Source: Desulfarculus sp. | GTDB lineage: Bacteria; Desulfobacterota; Desulfarculia; Desulfarculales; Desulfarculaceae | NCBI GenBank assembly: GCA_020216625.1 | Contig: JAIUYB010000218.1 | Coordinates: 1-5,066, forward strand | Direction of reading: 5' to 3' | Length of the DNA stretch: 5,066 bases | Shown here: positions 1 through 5,066 of the stretch, piece after piece | Layout of the letters: each line of letters begins with the position of its first letter | Numbering within the stretch: position 1 is the first letter of the stretch | The notes under the pieces: generated by a model | The model's input: the letters and a program-made list of their open reading frames with translations, nothing else | What the model was told of the DNA's origin: nothing | Databases searched by the model: none | Position numbers and translations under genes: made by a program

Positions 1-96
1 CTAAGCCCGTGACGGTCCTACATTAGTCCCACGTTGGTCCTGTATTTTCCAACTACCACGCTCTGTCTCATTTCACCTGGCACATGACACGGGCCA
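1..96. mobile_element. Possible end of an insertion element interrupting the kinase gene
   Basis: Reading the minus strand, receiver-domain similarity of the kinase gene ends at a glycine codon next to position 97. From position 96 leftwards the sequence changes: it is more AT-rich, ends in CA on the plus strand (TG reading inward), and carries three 11-bp units at 15-47. A 7-bp inverted pair, GCCCGTG at 5-11 and CACGGGC at 88-94, lies inside it. None of the three minus-strand frames left of position 97 encodes the missing receiver tail with its Lys-Pro motif. TG/CA termini with several short subterminal repeats are known for IS21-family and some other elements. No transposase gene lies in the window, so the family is unknown and the element itself is inferred. 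A chromosomal rearrangement junction is the main alternative. Confidence 0.35.
15..47. repeat. Three tandem 11-bp units, consensus GTCCYRYRTTN
   Basis: The units are GTCCTACATTA (15-25), GTCCCACGTTG (26-36) and GTCCTGTATTT (37-47). GTCC and TT are invariant, and the differing inner positions are all transitions. The 11-bp period is close to one helical turn, so a protein binding successive units would sit on one face of the DNA. This suits transposase-binding repeats at an element end, but it could also be another binding-site array or chance. Confidence 0.5.
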
Positions 97-2298
97 TCCC
101 GCCGCGCCGGCGGCCGCGGCCTCGGCCTGCTGGCTGTAGGGGGAGTAGCCGGTGGCGATGACCACCTTGACCCCTGGGTCATATTTCAGCAGCTCTTGCA
201 GGCACTTGTGACCGCCCATACCCGGCATGCTGACATCCAGGATGACCAGGTCAAACCGGATTCCGCGCTGGCGATAGATGGCCAGGGCCTCCTCGCCGGT
301 GGCGGCGGTGGCCACCTGGTAGCCCTGGCCTTCCAGCACCTCGCGGCCGACCTCGCGCAGGGCCTCCTCGTCGTCCACCAGCAAAACCGTCTCCACGCCC
401 CGGGGCGGTTGTGCGTGCACCGGGGCCTCGTCGGTGAGCTCCGCGCCATCGGCCGCCAACAGCGGCAGGTGGATGCCAAAGGTGGTGCCCTGGCCGGGTT
501 CGCTTTGGCAAGAGATGAATCCGCCGTGTCTTTTAACAATGCCATAGATGGTGGCCAGGCCCAGGCCGGTGCCTTGGCCCACCTGCTTGGTGGTGTAGAA
601 GGGCTCGAAGATGTGCTTCATGGTCTCCTGGTCCATGCCCTGGCCGGTGTCGGAAACCGTCAGCAGCGCGTAATCACCCGGGGGGACGTTTTGGTCAAGT
701 TGCGCGAGTTCCTGGTCCAGCCTGATGATCCTGGTCTCGATCACCAGCTTGCCGCCCTCGGGCATGGCGTCCTTGGCGTTGCTGGCCAGGTTGAGCAAAA
801 TCTGCTCGATCTGGGTGGGGTCGCCGTTTATGAGCCCCAGGCCCTGCCCCAGGCGCACCTCCACCGCGATCATCTTGGGAATGGTGCGTTCGATGATGGC
901 CACCGCTTCGCCAATGACCTGATGGAGGTCCAGGGGCCTGGGTTCAAAATGGGCCTTGCGGCTGAAGGTCAGGATCTGCTGGATGAGCTTCTTGGCCCGG
1001 TCGGCCGCGCTTAAGACTTGCTGGATGTTGTGCGGCGAGGCCTTGCCCGCGCGGGCCTCGTCCAGGGCCAGCTCGGAAAACCCGGTGATCACGGCCAGGA
1101 TATTGTTGAAATCATGGGCGATGCCCCCGGCGAGAGTGCCCACGGCCTCCATTTTCTGGGCCTGCTGAAGCTGGCGTTGCAGGGCCATCATCTTTTTCTC
1201 GTTGTTATGGCGCTCGGTGACATCTCGCGCCGACCCGGAGATGTGGGCCCCGCCATCCGCGTTGCGGACCAGGTTGCTCCGGAATTCGATCAGCCGGGGA
1301 TCGCCGTGCTTGGTCAGGTGAGTGGCGACCCCCTCGACCTTGCCGTCGCGCTGGAGCACCTCCAGATAGCCGGTGCGAAAGGCCTCCGCCGAGCCCGGCC
1401 GCATGAAATCCGAACCCGGTCGACCAATGAACTCCTCGCGACTATAGCCGAAACTGTCCACCATGGCCCGGTTGACGCTCAGAAAACGCCCCTCGAGGTC
1501 CTGGGTGTAGACCAGGTCGCTGATGGAGTCGAACAGGTCGTGATAGCGTTGCTCGGAGCGCCAGCGGGCTTGTTCGGCCTCGATGCGCTCGCCCACCTCC
1601 ACCATCATGCGGCGGTTGACCGCCACCAATTGCTCCCGCTCCCGGACCAGATCCCGGCCCACCGCCCGCTCCCGCTCCAGGGCCTCCTCCAGACCCCGCA
1701 GCAGCAAGACGATGGAGATGGTGACGATGGCATTGATCAACAGGAAGCTGGCCCCCAGGACGACCCACTTCTCCAGAGGGTTTTCCAGCAGGCGCGCCCA
1801 GGGCAGGAGATCCTGCCGGATCAGGACCGCCACCAGGGCCAGGGTGCCCGCGTTGAGACCCAAGGAGACTATGCCGGCGGTCATGCCGATCAAAAGCCCG
1901 GCCACCACCGAGAAGGCGAAGAGCCAGAGGTAGGAGGCCCCCACTAGTCCCAGGAACAGCGACAGCCCCAATCCCAGGGCGTACAGGATCAGGCATACGC
2001 TCCAGGCCTTCACCTCGAACGTCGAGCGCCGCACGCCCATCACCACCAACAGGCCCAGGTAGGCCAGGGCGTCCAGCGCCGCCACCGCCCAGAGATCCTC
2101 CTTGATGGCCAGGGCCACCGAAGGAATCAAGGCGAAAAATCCGACCACCACCGCCACCAGGGAGATGGCAAGCAGGATGCGTTCGCGCCAGAAATGCAGT
2201 AAACCCCTACCCCAGGCGCTGGCGGGTATCCAACGCGCTTCGAGGCCCAGCCACCAGCTGGCCAACGAGCGTTCGGGTTTGCCAATGCCGTGAATCAT
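73..2298 (-). CDS. Membrane PAS hybrid sensor histidine kinase with truncated receiver
   Basis: An inner-membrane sensor kinase of 741 residues, counted from the ATG at 2296-2298. Six hydrophobic helices lie at about 41-63, 71-89, 98-121, 122-142, 143-160 and 178-203, with only short loops. A charged coiled-coil linker (about 203-251), a PAS domain with PAC tail (252-364, ending R-D-V-T-E-R) and a HisKA domain follow. The phosphorylated His is H395 in G-G-I-A-H-D-F-N-N. The ATPase domain (about 490-612) has N503/N507, D-T-G-Q-G-M at 550-555, F-E-P-F and G-x-G-T-G-L-G-L. The receiver starts near 636, with acidic pair D642-D643, phospho-acceptor D688 and T716. It then ends in W-P-V-S-C-A-R, without the conserved Lys-Pro and final helix. 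The neighbouring kinase has 21 more residues after the equivalent Gly. A TTG at 2329-2331 would add 11 residues; I prefer the ATG, with a G-rich stretch upstream. The stimulus is unknown. Kinase activity should be intact, but receiver function is doubtful. Confidence 0.92.
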   Translation of the reverse strand: MIHGIGKPERSLASWWLGLEARWIPASAWGRGLLHFWRERILLAISLVAVVVGFFALIPSVALAIKEDLWAVAALDALAYLGLLVVMGVRRSTFEVKAWSVCLILYALGLGLSLFLGLVGASYLWLFAFSVVAGLLIGMTAGIVSLGLNAGTLALVAVLIRQDLLPWARLLENPLEKWVVLGASFLLINAIVTISIVLLLRGLEEALERERAVGRDLVREREQLVAVNRRMMVEVGERIEAEQARWRSEQRYHDLFDSISDLVYTQDLEGRFLSVNRAMVDSFGYSREEFIGRPGSDFMRPGSAEAFRTGYLEVLQRDGKVEGVATHLTKHGDPRLIEFRSNLVRNADGGAHISGSARDVTERHNNEKKMMALQRQLQQAQKMEAVGTLAGGIAHDFNNILAVITGFSELALDEARAGKASPHNIQQVLSAADRAKKLIQQILTFSRKAHFEPRPLDLHQVIGEAVAIIERTIPKMIAVEVRLGQGLGLINGDPTQIEQILLNLASNAKDAMPEGGKLVIETRIIRLDQELAQLDQNVPPGDYALLTVSDTGQGMDQETMKHIFEPFYTTKQVGQGTGLGLATIYGIVKRHGGFISCQSEPGQGTTFGIHLPLLAADGAELTDEAPVHAQPPRGVETVLLVDDEEALREVGREVLEGQGYQVATAATGEEALAIYRQRGIRFDLVILDVSMPGMGGHKCLQELLKYDPGVKVVIATGYSPYSQQAEAAAAGAAGWPVSCAR

Positions 2299-2360
2299 CA
2301 GCGTGATCCGCCCCCACCAACCCGGACGCAAGGTTCGTCTTGGGCGTGGTGTTTCATCAA

Positions 2361-2378
2361 GGCTGGCCGGCGCCAGTC
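2361..2378 (-). promoter_or_regulatory. Short hairpin in the kinase leader
   Basis: CTGGC at 2363-2367 and GCCAG at 2372-2376 pair around a 4-base loop. One G-T and one G-C pair extend the stem to 7. It lies about 65 bases upstream of the kinase ATG, in its probable leader. There is no T-run after it in either direction, so it is not an intrinsic terminator. Its role is unknown and it may be chance in GC-rich DNA. Confidence 0.25.
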
Positions 2379-2483
2379 ATGATCAAGCCCCACGCCGCGC
2401 GAGGGCCGAACGGCGGGGAGCCTTTCGGATTGTTCCACTTTCTAGTCTTCACCGGGGCGGCAAGGGAAAGTATCAATTAAAAA

Positions 2484-2489
2484 ATTATA
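2484..2489 (-). promoter_or_regulatory. Candidate -10 box (TATAAT) for the kinase gene
   Basis: The minus strand reads TATAAT here, a perfect sigma-70 type -10 hexamer, about 185 bases upstream of the kinase ATG. No good -35 hexamer lies 16-18 bases further upstream; the best reads TGGCGC. The same AT-rich block also reads TATAAG on the plus strand (2486-2491), so direction is not certain. This is a weak call from one hexamer. Confidence 0.22.
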
Positions 2490-2505
2490 AGATCTAATGG
2501 CTTTT

Positions 2506-2518
2506 CGCGCCAGGCGCG
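2506..2518. repeat. 13-bp GC palindrome CGCGCC-A-GGCGCG
   Basis: Perfect 6-bp arms flank a single central base. It is too tight to form a full RNA hairpin, so if it matters it would be a DNA site for a dimeric protein. It lies just upstream of the candidate minus-strand -10 box, roughly where a -35 element would be, which would suit an operator. Chance is a real alternative in GC-rich DNA. Confidence 0.3.
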
Positions 2519-2550
2519 CCTCTGCACCAAACCTCAATTAAAAAACGACC

Positions 2551-2622
2551 GTCCGCTCCGAAACCTGGCCAAGAGATGGTGGTATATTAGGCTCGAAGCA
2601 ATCTTTGGCCATCGCGGCGGAC
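2551..2622. other. Possible long stem-loop in the intergenic region
   Basis: The outer stem pairs GTCCGC (2551-2556) with GCGGAC (2617-2622). After an internal loop, TGGCCAA (2566-2572) pairs with TTGGCCA (2605-2611). Past one bulged G, AGAT (2574-2577) pairs with ATCT (2601-2604). The terminal loop is 23 bases and AT-rich. That gives 17 pairs in about 72 bases. A further pair, CGACCG (2546-2551) with CGGTCG (2664-2669), could compete with or enclose it. I recognise no known RNA family. It may be a leader structure, a small RNA or a protein site. Confidence 0.3.
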
Positions 2623-2757
2623 CAGCGAACGTAGCGAAAAATACGCAAAAGGTGGGCATGGGGCGGTCGGTTTGTGATAATTACTCATTGACATTTATAG
2701 CATCGCGATCCATCAGGACTCAGTCGCCCCCGGACTGCCGGCGCTTTTCCAGGTCCC

Positions 2758-2780
2758 ACCCCGGAACGCGCGGCCGGGGT
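2758..2780 (+). promoter_or_regulatory. GC-rich hairpin upstream of the transglutaminase-like gene
   Basis: ACCCCGG (2758-2764) pairs with CCGGGGT (2774-2780) around a 9-base loop. It ends 23 bases before the outer ATG at 2804. No T-run follows, so it is not an intrinsic terminator. It would sit in the mRNA leader and could affect ribosome access or mRNA stability. Confidence 0.35.
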
Positions 2781-2783
2781 TAT

Positions 2784-2810
2784 CGGCCATCATCATTAAG
2801 ATCATGGCCG
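2784..2810 (+). promoter_or_regulatory. Hairpin that would enclose the outer ATG start codon
   Basis: CGGCCAT (2784-2790) pairs with ATGGCCG (2804-2810) around a 13-base loop. The ATG at 2804-2806 is inside the right arm. If translation starts there, the start codon would be buried in the stem. Either this is translational control, or the true start is further downstream. Confidence 0.35.
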
Positions 2811-3757
2811 TATTTACGAGGAGGGATAAACAGGCGCATCATGCCCCCCATGAACCGAGAACCCAGATCCAACCGGGCCACCCCCCGCTGACGATGCTTG
2901 AGCGATTGGCCAAGCGCGGACGCGGAGCAGCCCTTATCTCCCTGGGCCCATGCGTCGTCATCGCCCTCTATCTCGTCCACCAGCTATGGGCCTGGGATCC
3001 CTATTTCCAGTTCTACAACGGCGCCAGCGTGAGGGCTTTCCTCAAGTTCGCGGCCACCATTGTATTTTCCCAGCCGTTCGACGCCAGTCAGGCCGTGATC
3101 GTGGTGCGCGGTGGCGACGCCATCATCCAGGAGCCCCAGAACGATGGCCTCCGACACTTGCTGTCGGAATTCCCTCCCCCCGAGATCGTGCGAGACCCGC
3201 AAAAACCGTTTCACGAAAGGGTGACCGCCCTGCGCGAATTCGTGGCCGAAATCCTGCCCGAAAAATCGCCCATGCCCCAGTCGCCCGAGCCGGTGAGCGC
3301 GCTGGAGCTGCTCGGCGAAAATCCGCAAAAGGCCAAATACCCCAGGCTGTGCAGCAAGCTGGTGAAAATAATGGTGCAGTACCTTTCGGCCGTAGGCTAT
3401 GTCTCCCGGGTTGTGCAATTAGATGGTCACATGGCGCTGGAAGTCTTCAACCCACGATCCAACGAATGGGAGATGCAGGATCCATTCTATAACACCTGGG
3501 CCTCATTCGAAGGCAAGCCCATATCCGCCGCCAAGGCGCACGACCTCTTGCTGGAAAACAAGCGGATCGACTACCGCGCCCCCCAGGATTCTTTGCGCAC
3601 GGTGGGCTTCGTGCCGCGCAACAATTTTTCCCAGGACCACCTGCCGTCCTGGCACTATTTCAACTACGACAACCTGGATTACTGGCGCGTTCTGCGCGTG
3701 TCGGACCACACTTGGGATTATTGGAAACGCCTCCACCAGATAAACCCGGCCAGGTGA
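2804..3757 (+). CDS. Membrane-anchored transglutaminase-like protein
   Basis: A 317-residue protein counted from the outer ATG. A basic patch (R34-R40) and one hydrophobic segment (about 41-60) form a signal anchor, so the rest should face the periplasm. The later part fits the transglutaminase-like (papain-type) fold. C183 starts a helix, S-R-V-V-Q-L-D-G-H-M places H209 on a strand, and W-E-M-Q-D-P gives D226, a plausible Cys-His-Asp triad in the right order. Residues 283-310 are unusually rich in Trp and Tyr. Such folds can be proteases, amidases, crosslinkers or inactive, and the substrate cannot be told here. The start is unresolved. The ATG at 2804 has no good Shine-Dalgarno and lies in a hairpin. 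The ATG at 2894 (M31) puts the anchor at the N-terminus, as expected, and follows a TGA by two bases. I keep the outer start as the boundary. The gene converges on the downstream kinase, 46 bases apart, and forms its own transcription unit. Confidence 0.85.
   Translation: MAVFTRRDKQAHHAPHEPRTQIQPGHPPLTMLERLAKRGRGAALISLGPCVVIALYLVHQLWAWDPYFQFYNGASVRAFLKFAATIVFSQPFDASQAVIVVRGGDAIIQEPQNDGLRHLLSEFPPPEIVRDPQKPFHERVTALREFVAEILPEKSPMPQSPEPVSALELLGENPQKAKYPRLCSKLVKIMVQYLSAVGYVSRVVQLDGHMALEVFNPRSNEWEMQDPFYNTWASFEGKPISAAKAHDLLLENKRIDYRAPQDSLRTVGFVPRNNFSQDHLPSWHYFNYDNLDYWRVLRVSDHTWDYWKRLHQINPAR
2818..2891 (+). promoter_or_regulatory. Strong Shine-Dalgarno and possible 16-codon leader ORF
   Basis: GAGGAGGG at 2818-2825 is the best ribosome-binding match near this gene, but it lies inside the outer reading. 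No in-frame start follows at normal distance. The next ATGs, 2841 and 2850, are in another frame. They open a reading of 16 codons from 2841 that ends in TGA at 2889-2891, two bases before the in-frame ATG at 2894. This could couple a leader peptide to the main gene. The 15-base gap from the Shine-Dalgarno to 2841 is longer than usual, which weakens the idea. Confidence 0.3.
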
Positions 3758-3803
3758 GCCGGCGACCAGCCTACGCCACGGTTCGCCCGGGCCCAGGGCC
3801 AAC

Positions 3804-5066
3804 TCAGCCATCCATAACCGCGCGGATCTTGCGAATGAGTTCGCTGAAGCGATAGGGCTTGGGTATTAGGCCGACAGCCCCCAGGGTGGAGACCCGCTCC
3901 CAGAGAGTCTCGTCTGAATATCCGCTGGCGATCAGGACCTTGGCCCGTGGGTTTTCGGCCAGGATGGCCCCCAGGCAGTCCTGCCCGCCCATGCCTGGCA
4001 GGTTGAGGTCCAGGACCACCAAGGCGATCCCGGCCGGATCCTGGCGGTACATCTCCAGGGCCTTTTCGCCGTTTTCGGCGCAGAGGACGGTGTAGCCCGC
4101 GCCCTCCAGGGCCTCGCGCCCGGCTCCCAGGATGGCGGGCTCGTCATCGACCAGCAAGATGGTTTCATCGCCCATGGGCAGGCCGCCGTCCTCGCGGTTG
4201 GCGTCGGAGGCGGCATCTTCCCCGGTGGTCCGCGCGGGCAGATGGATGGTGAATACGGTGCCGTGGCCGGGGCGGCTCTGGCAGTGGATGTGACCGCCAT
4301 GCTTGGCCACGATGCTGAAGGCGGTGGAGAGCCCCAGTCCGGTGCCCATGTCCAGCGGCTTGGTGGTGAAAAAGGGCTCGAAGATGTGCGACCGGGTTTC
4401 GTCGTCCATGCCGGTGCCGGTGTCCCGCACCTCGATCACCGCGTGCGGACCGGGCCGCAGGCCGGGCATGGCCTTGACCTCCGTCGCTCCCAGTTGCTGA
4501 TTGCTGGTGGTGATGGACAGCTCTCCCCCCTGGGGCATGGCGTGGGCGGCGTTGGTGGCCAGGTTCATCAGGACCTGCTCGATCTGGCCCGGATCGCCGC
4601 TGATCGGCCAGAGATCCGGGGCCAAATTGGTGCGCAGGATAACCATCTTGGGCAGGGTGTGCTCCAGCAGACTGACCGTCTGGCGAATCTCCCAGTTCAG
4701 GTCCACCCGCTCCCGCCGGGGGCTGTCCTTGCGGGCCAGGGTCATCAACCGCCTGATCATCAACGCCGCGCGCTGGATGGACTGTTCGATATGCTCCAGA
4801 CGGGACTTGGCCGGCTCGGCGATGTCGGGTTCGCTGAGCATGAGCTGGGTGTAGCCGGAGATGGCCTGGAGCACGTTGTTGAAATCGTGGGCGATGCCGC
4901 CGGCCAGGACCCCCAGGGCCTCCAGCTTCTGTGATTGAAAAAGCTCCTCCTCCAGGCGGCGCATCTCCTGCTCGGCCCGGATACGCTCGGTGGTGTCCTC
5001 GAAAAGGACGAAGCGCTTATGGTTGGGCAGGTCCAATGAACGGGAGTGAATCGTCTTGCGCACGCC
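3804..5066 (-). CDS. Hybrid sensor histidine kinase, N-terminus outside the window
   Basis: The C-terminal 420 residues of a hybrid histidine kinase. The reading stays open through the right edge, and the GTG at 5061-5063 is unlikely to be the start, because it falls in what looks like the tail of a PAS domain (ending F-E-D-T-T-E-R). Counting from that GTG, a coiled-coil helix leads to a HisKA domain with H59 in G-G-I-A-H-D-F-N-N. The ATPase domain follows (about 150-277: N167/N171, D-T-G-T-G-M at 214-219, F-E-P-F at 228-231, G-T-G-L-G-L at 240-245). The receiver (about 299-419) has D306-D307, phospho-acceptor D352, S380 and K402 in P-K-P-Y, so it is complete and should be functional. No output domain follows, so phosphate probably moves on to another protein. 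Domain order and many motifs match the first kinase, so they are paralogues or at least the same kinase class. Signal and partner are unknown. Confidence 0.94.
   Translation of the reverse strand, partial: GVRKTIHSRSLDLPNHKRFVLFEDTTERIRAEQEMRRLEEELFQSQKLEALGVLAGGIAHDFNNVLQAISGYTQLMLSEPDIAEPAKSRLEHIEQSIQRAALMIRRLMTLARKDSPRRERVDLNWEIRQTVSLLEHTLPKMVILRTNLAPDLWPISGDPGQIEQVLMNLATNAAHAMPQGGELSITTSNQQLGATEVKAMPGLRPGPHAVIEVRDTGTGMDDETRSHIFEPFFTTKPLDMGTGLGLSTAFSIVAKHGGHIHCQSRPGHGTVFTIHLPARTTGEDAASDANREDGGLPMGDETILLVDDEPAILGAGREALEGAGYTVLCAENGEKALEMYRQDPAGIALVVLDLNLPGMGGQDCLGAILAENPRAKVLIASGYSDETLWERVSTLGAVGLIPKPYRFSELIRKIRAVMDG

Larger units (their letters stand above)
2473..2545. repeat. Direct repeat TCAATTAAAAAA, two copies
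   Basis: Identical 12-bp copies occur at 2473-2484 and 2534-2545, 61 bp apart start to start. They lie in the AT-rich part of the divergent region. Two exact AT-rich 12-mers this close in GC-rich DNA could be upstream promoter elements or sites for a nucleoid or regulatory protein. The sequence does not show which. Confidence 0.45.
2299..2803. other. Divergent intergenic region, no convincing gene
   Basis: About 500 bases separate the start of the minus-strand kinase from the outer start of the plus-strand transglutaminase-like gene. Both leaders and promoters must lie here. The region is patchy in composition, with AT-rich blocks at 2471-2496 and 2671-2702 between GC-rich stretches. It holds a direct repeat, several inverted repeats and a possible long stem-loop, each listed separately. 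I saw no tRNA, no known riboswitch consensus and no ORF with coding character. The short open frames are rich in Arg, Ser and Pro and read like translated non-coding DNA. Confidence 0.7.

Noticed and set aside
1..96. A simple frameshift as the cause of the truncated receiver.
   Set aside because: All three minus-strand frames past the junction were read, and none gives a Lys-Pro motif or an amphipathic last helix before a stop.
196..1947. Long open frames on the plus strand opposite the first kinase (196-1014 and 1018-1947).
   Set aside because: They are antisense to clear kinase domains. Their translations are rich in Gly, Ala, His and Gln with no motif, as expected for shadows in GC-rich DNA.
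2688..2693. A perfect TTGACA as a -35 box for the plus-strand gene.
   Set aside because: No -10-like hexamer lies 16-18 bases downstream; the sequence there reads CATCAG or close to it. A TTGTGA/TATAGC pair at 2672-2701 is equally weak.
2658..2891. A 77-codon plus-strand frame in the intergenic region, with an AAAGG ahead of its ATG.
   Set aside because: Its translation is dominated by Arg, Ser and Pro, it uses codons such as ATA that are rare in the neighbours, and it overlaps the transglutaminase-like gene. Only its last 16 codons are considered as a possible leader.
3758..3803. A possible bidirectional terminator between the convergent genes (GGCC, 3-base loop, GGCC near 3790-3800).
   Set aside because: The stem has only four pairs and there is no T-run on either side.
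4242..4934. Long plus-strand open frame opposite the second kinase.
   Set aside because: It lies wholly antisense to conserved HisKA and ATPase motifs and shows no domain of its own.
73..5066. Both kinases and the transglutaminase-like gene as one operon or a new signalling system.
   Set aside because: The middle gene is on the opposite strand and converges on the second kinase. Nothing seen links its function to them.

Overview
The window is GC-rich bacterial DNA. It carries two related hybrid sensor histidine kinases on the minus strand, with one plus-strand gene between them. The kinase style (H-D-F-N-N phosphorylation box, PAS input, C-terminal receiver with a G-M-G-G-x-x-C-L stretch) and the base composition are typical of Desulfobacterota (former Deltaproteobacteria), for example Desulfarculus-like sulfate reducers. 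That placement is an inference from gene style; no marker gene is present.

Layout. Positions 1-96 are more AT-rich than the rest. They carry three 11-bp units of the pattern GTCCYRYRTT and look like the end of an insertion element that has cut into the receiver domain of the first kinase. Positions 73-2298 (minus) encode a six-helix membrane PAS hybrid kinase. Its receiver stops abruptly and lacks the conserved lysine and last helix. Positions 2299-2803 are a non-coding, divergent intergenic region with AT-rich direct repeats, several inverted repeats and a possible long stem-loop. Positions 2804-3757 (plus) encode a membrane-anchored protein with a Cys-His-Asp pattern of the transglutaminase-like fold; its start codon is uncertain. 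Positions 3804-5066 (minus) hold the C-terminal part of a second hybrid kinase with an intact receiver, whose N-terminus lies beyond the right edge.

How the genes may work together. Both kinases should autophosphorylate on the histidine of the H-D-F-N-N box and pass phosphate to their own receivers. Neither receiver is followed by an output domain, so signalling probably continues through a phosphotransfer protein or response regulator not encoded here. The transglutaminase-like gene runs against the second kinase and away from the first. It is therefore a separate transcription unit, and nothing in the sequence ties it to either kinase. I do not see a clear new multi-gene system. The observations most worth following are the insertion-like truncation of the first receiver and the odd translation-start region of the transglutaminase-like gene.
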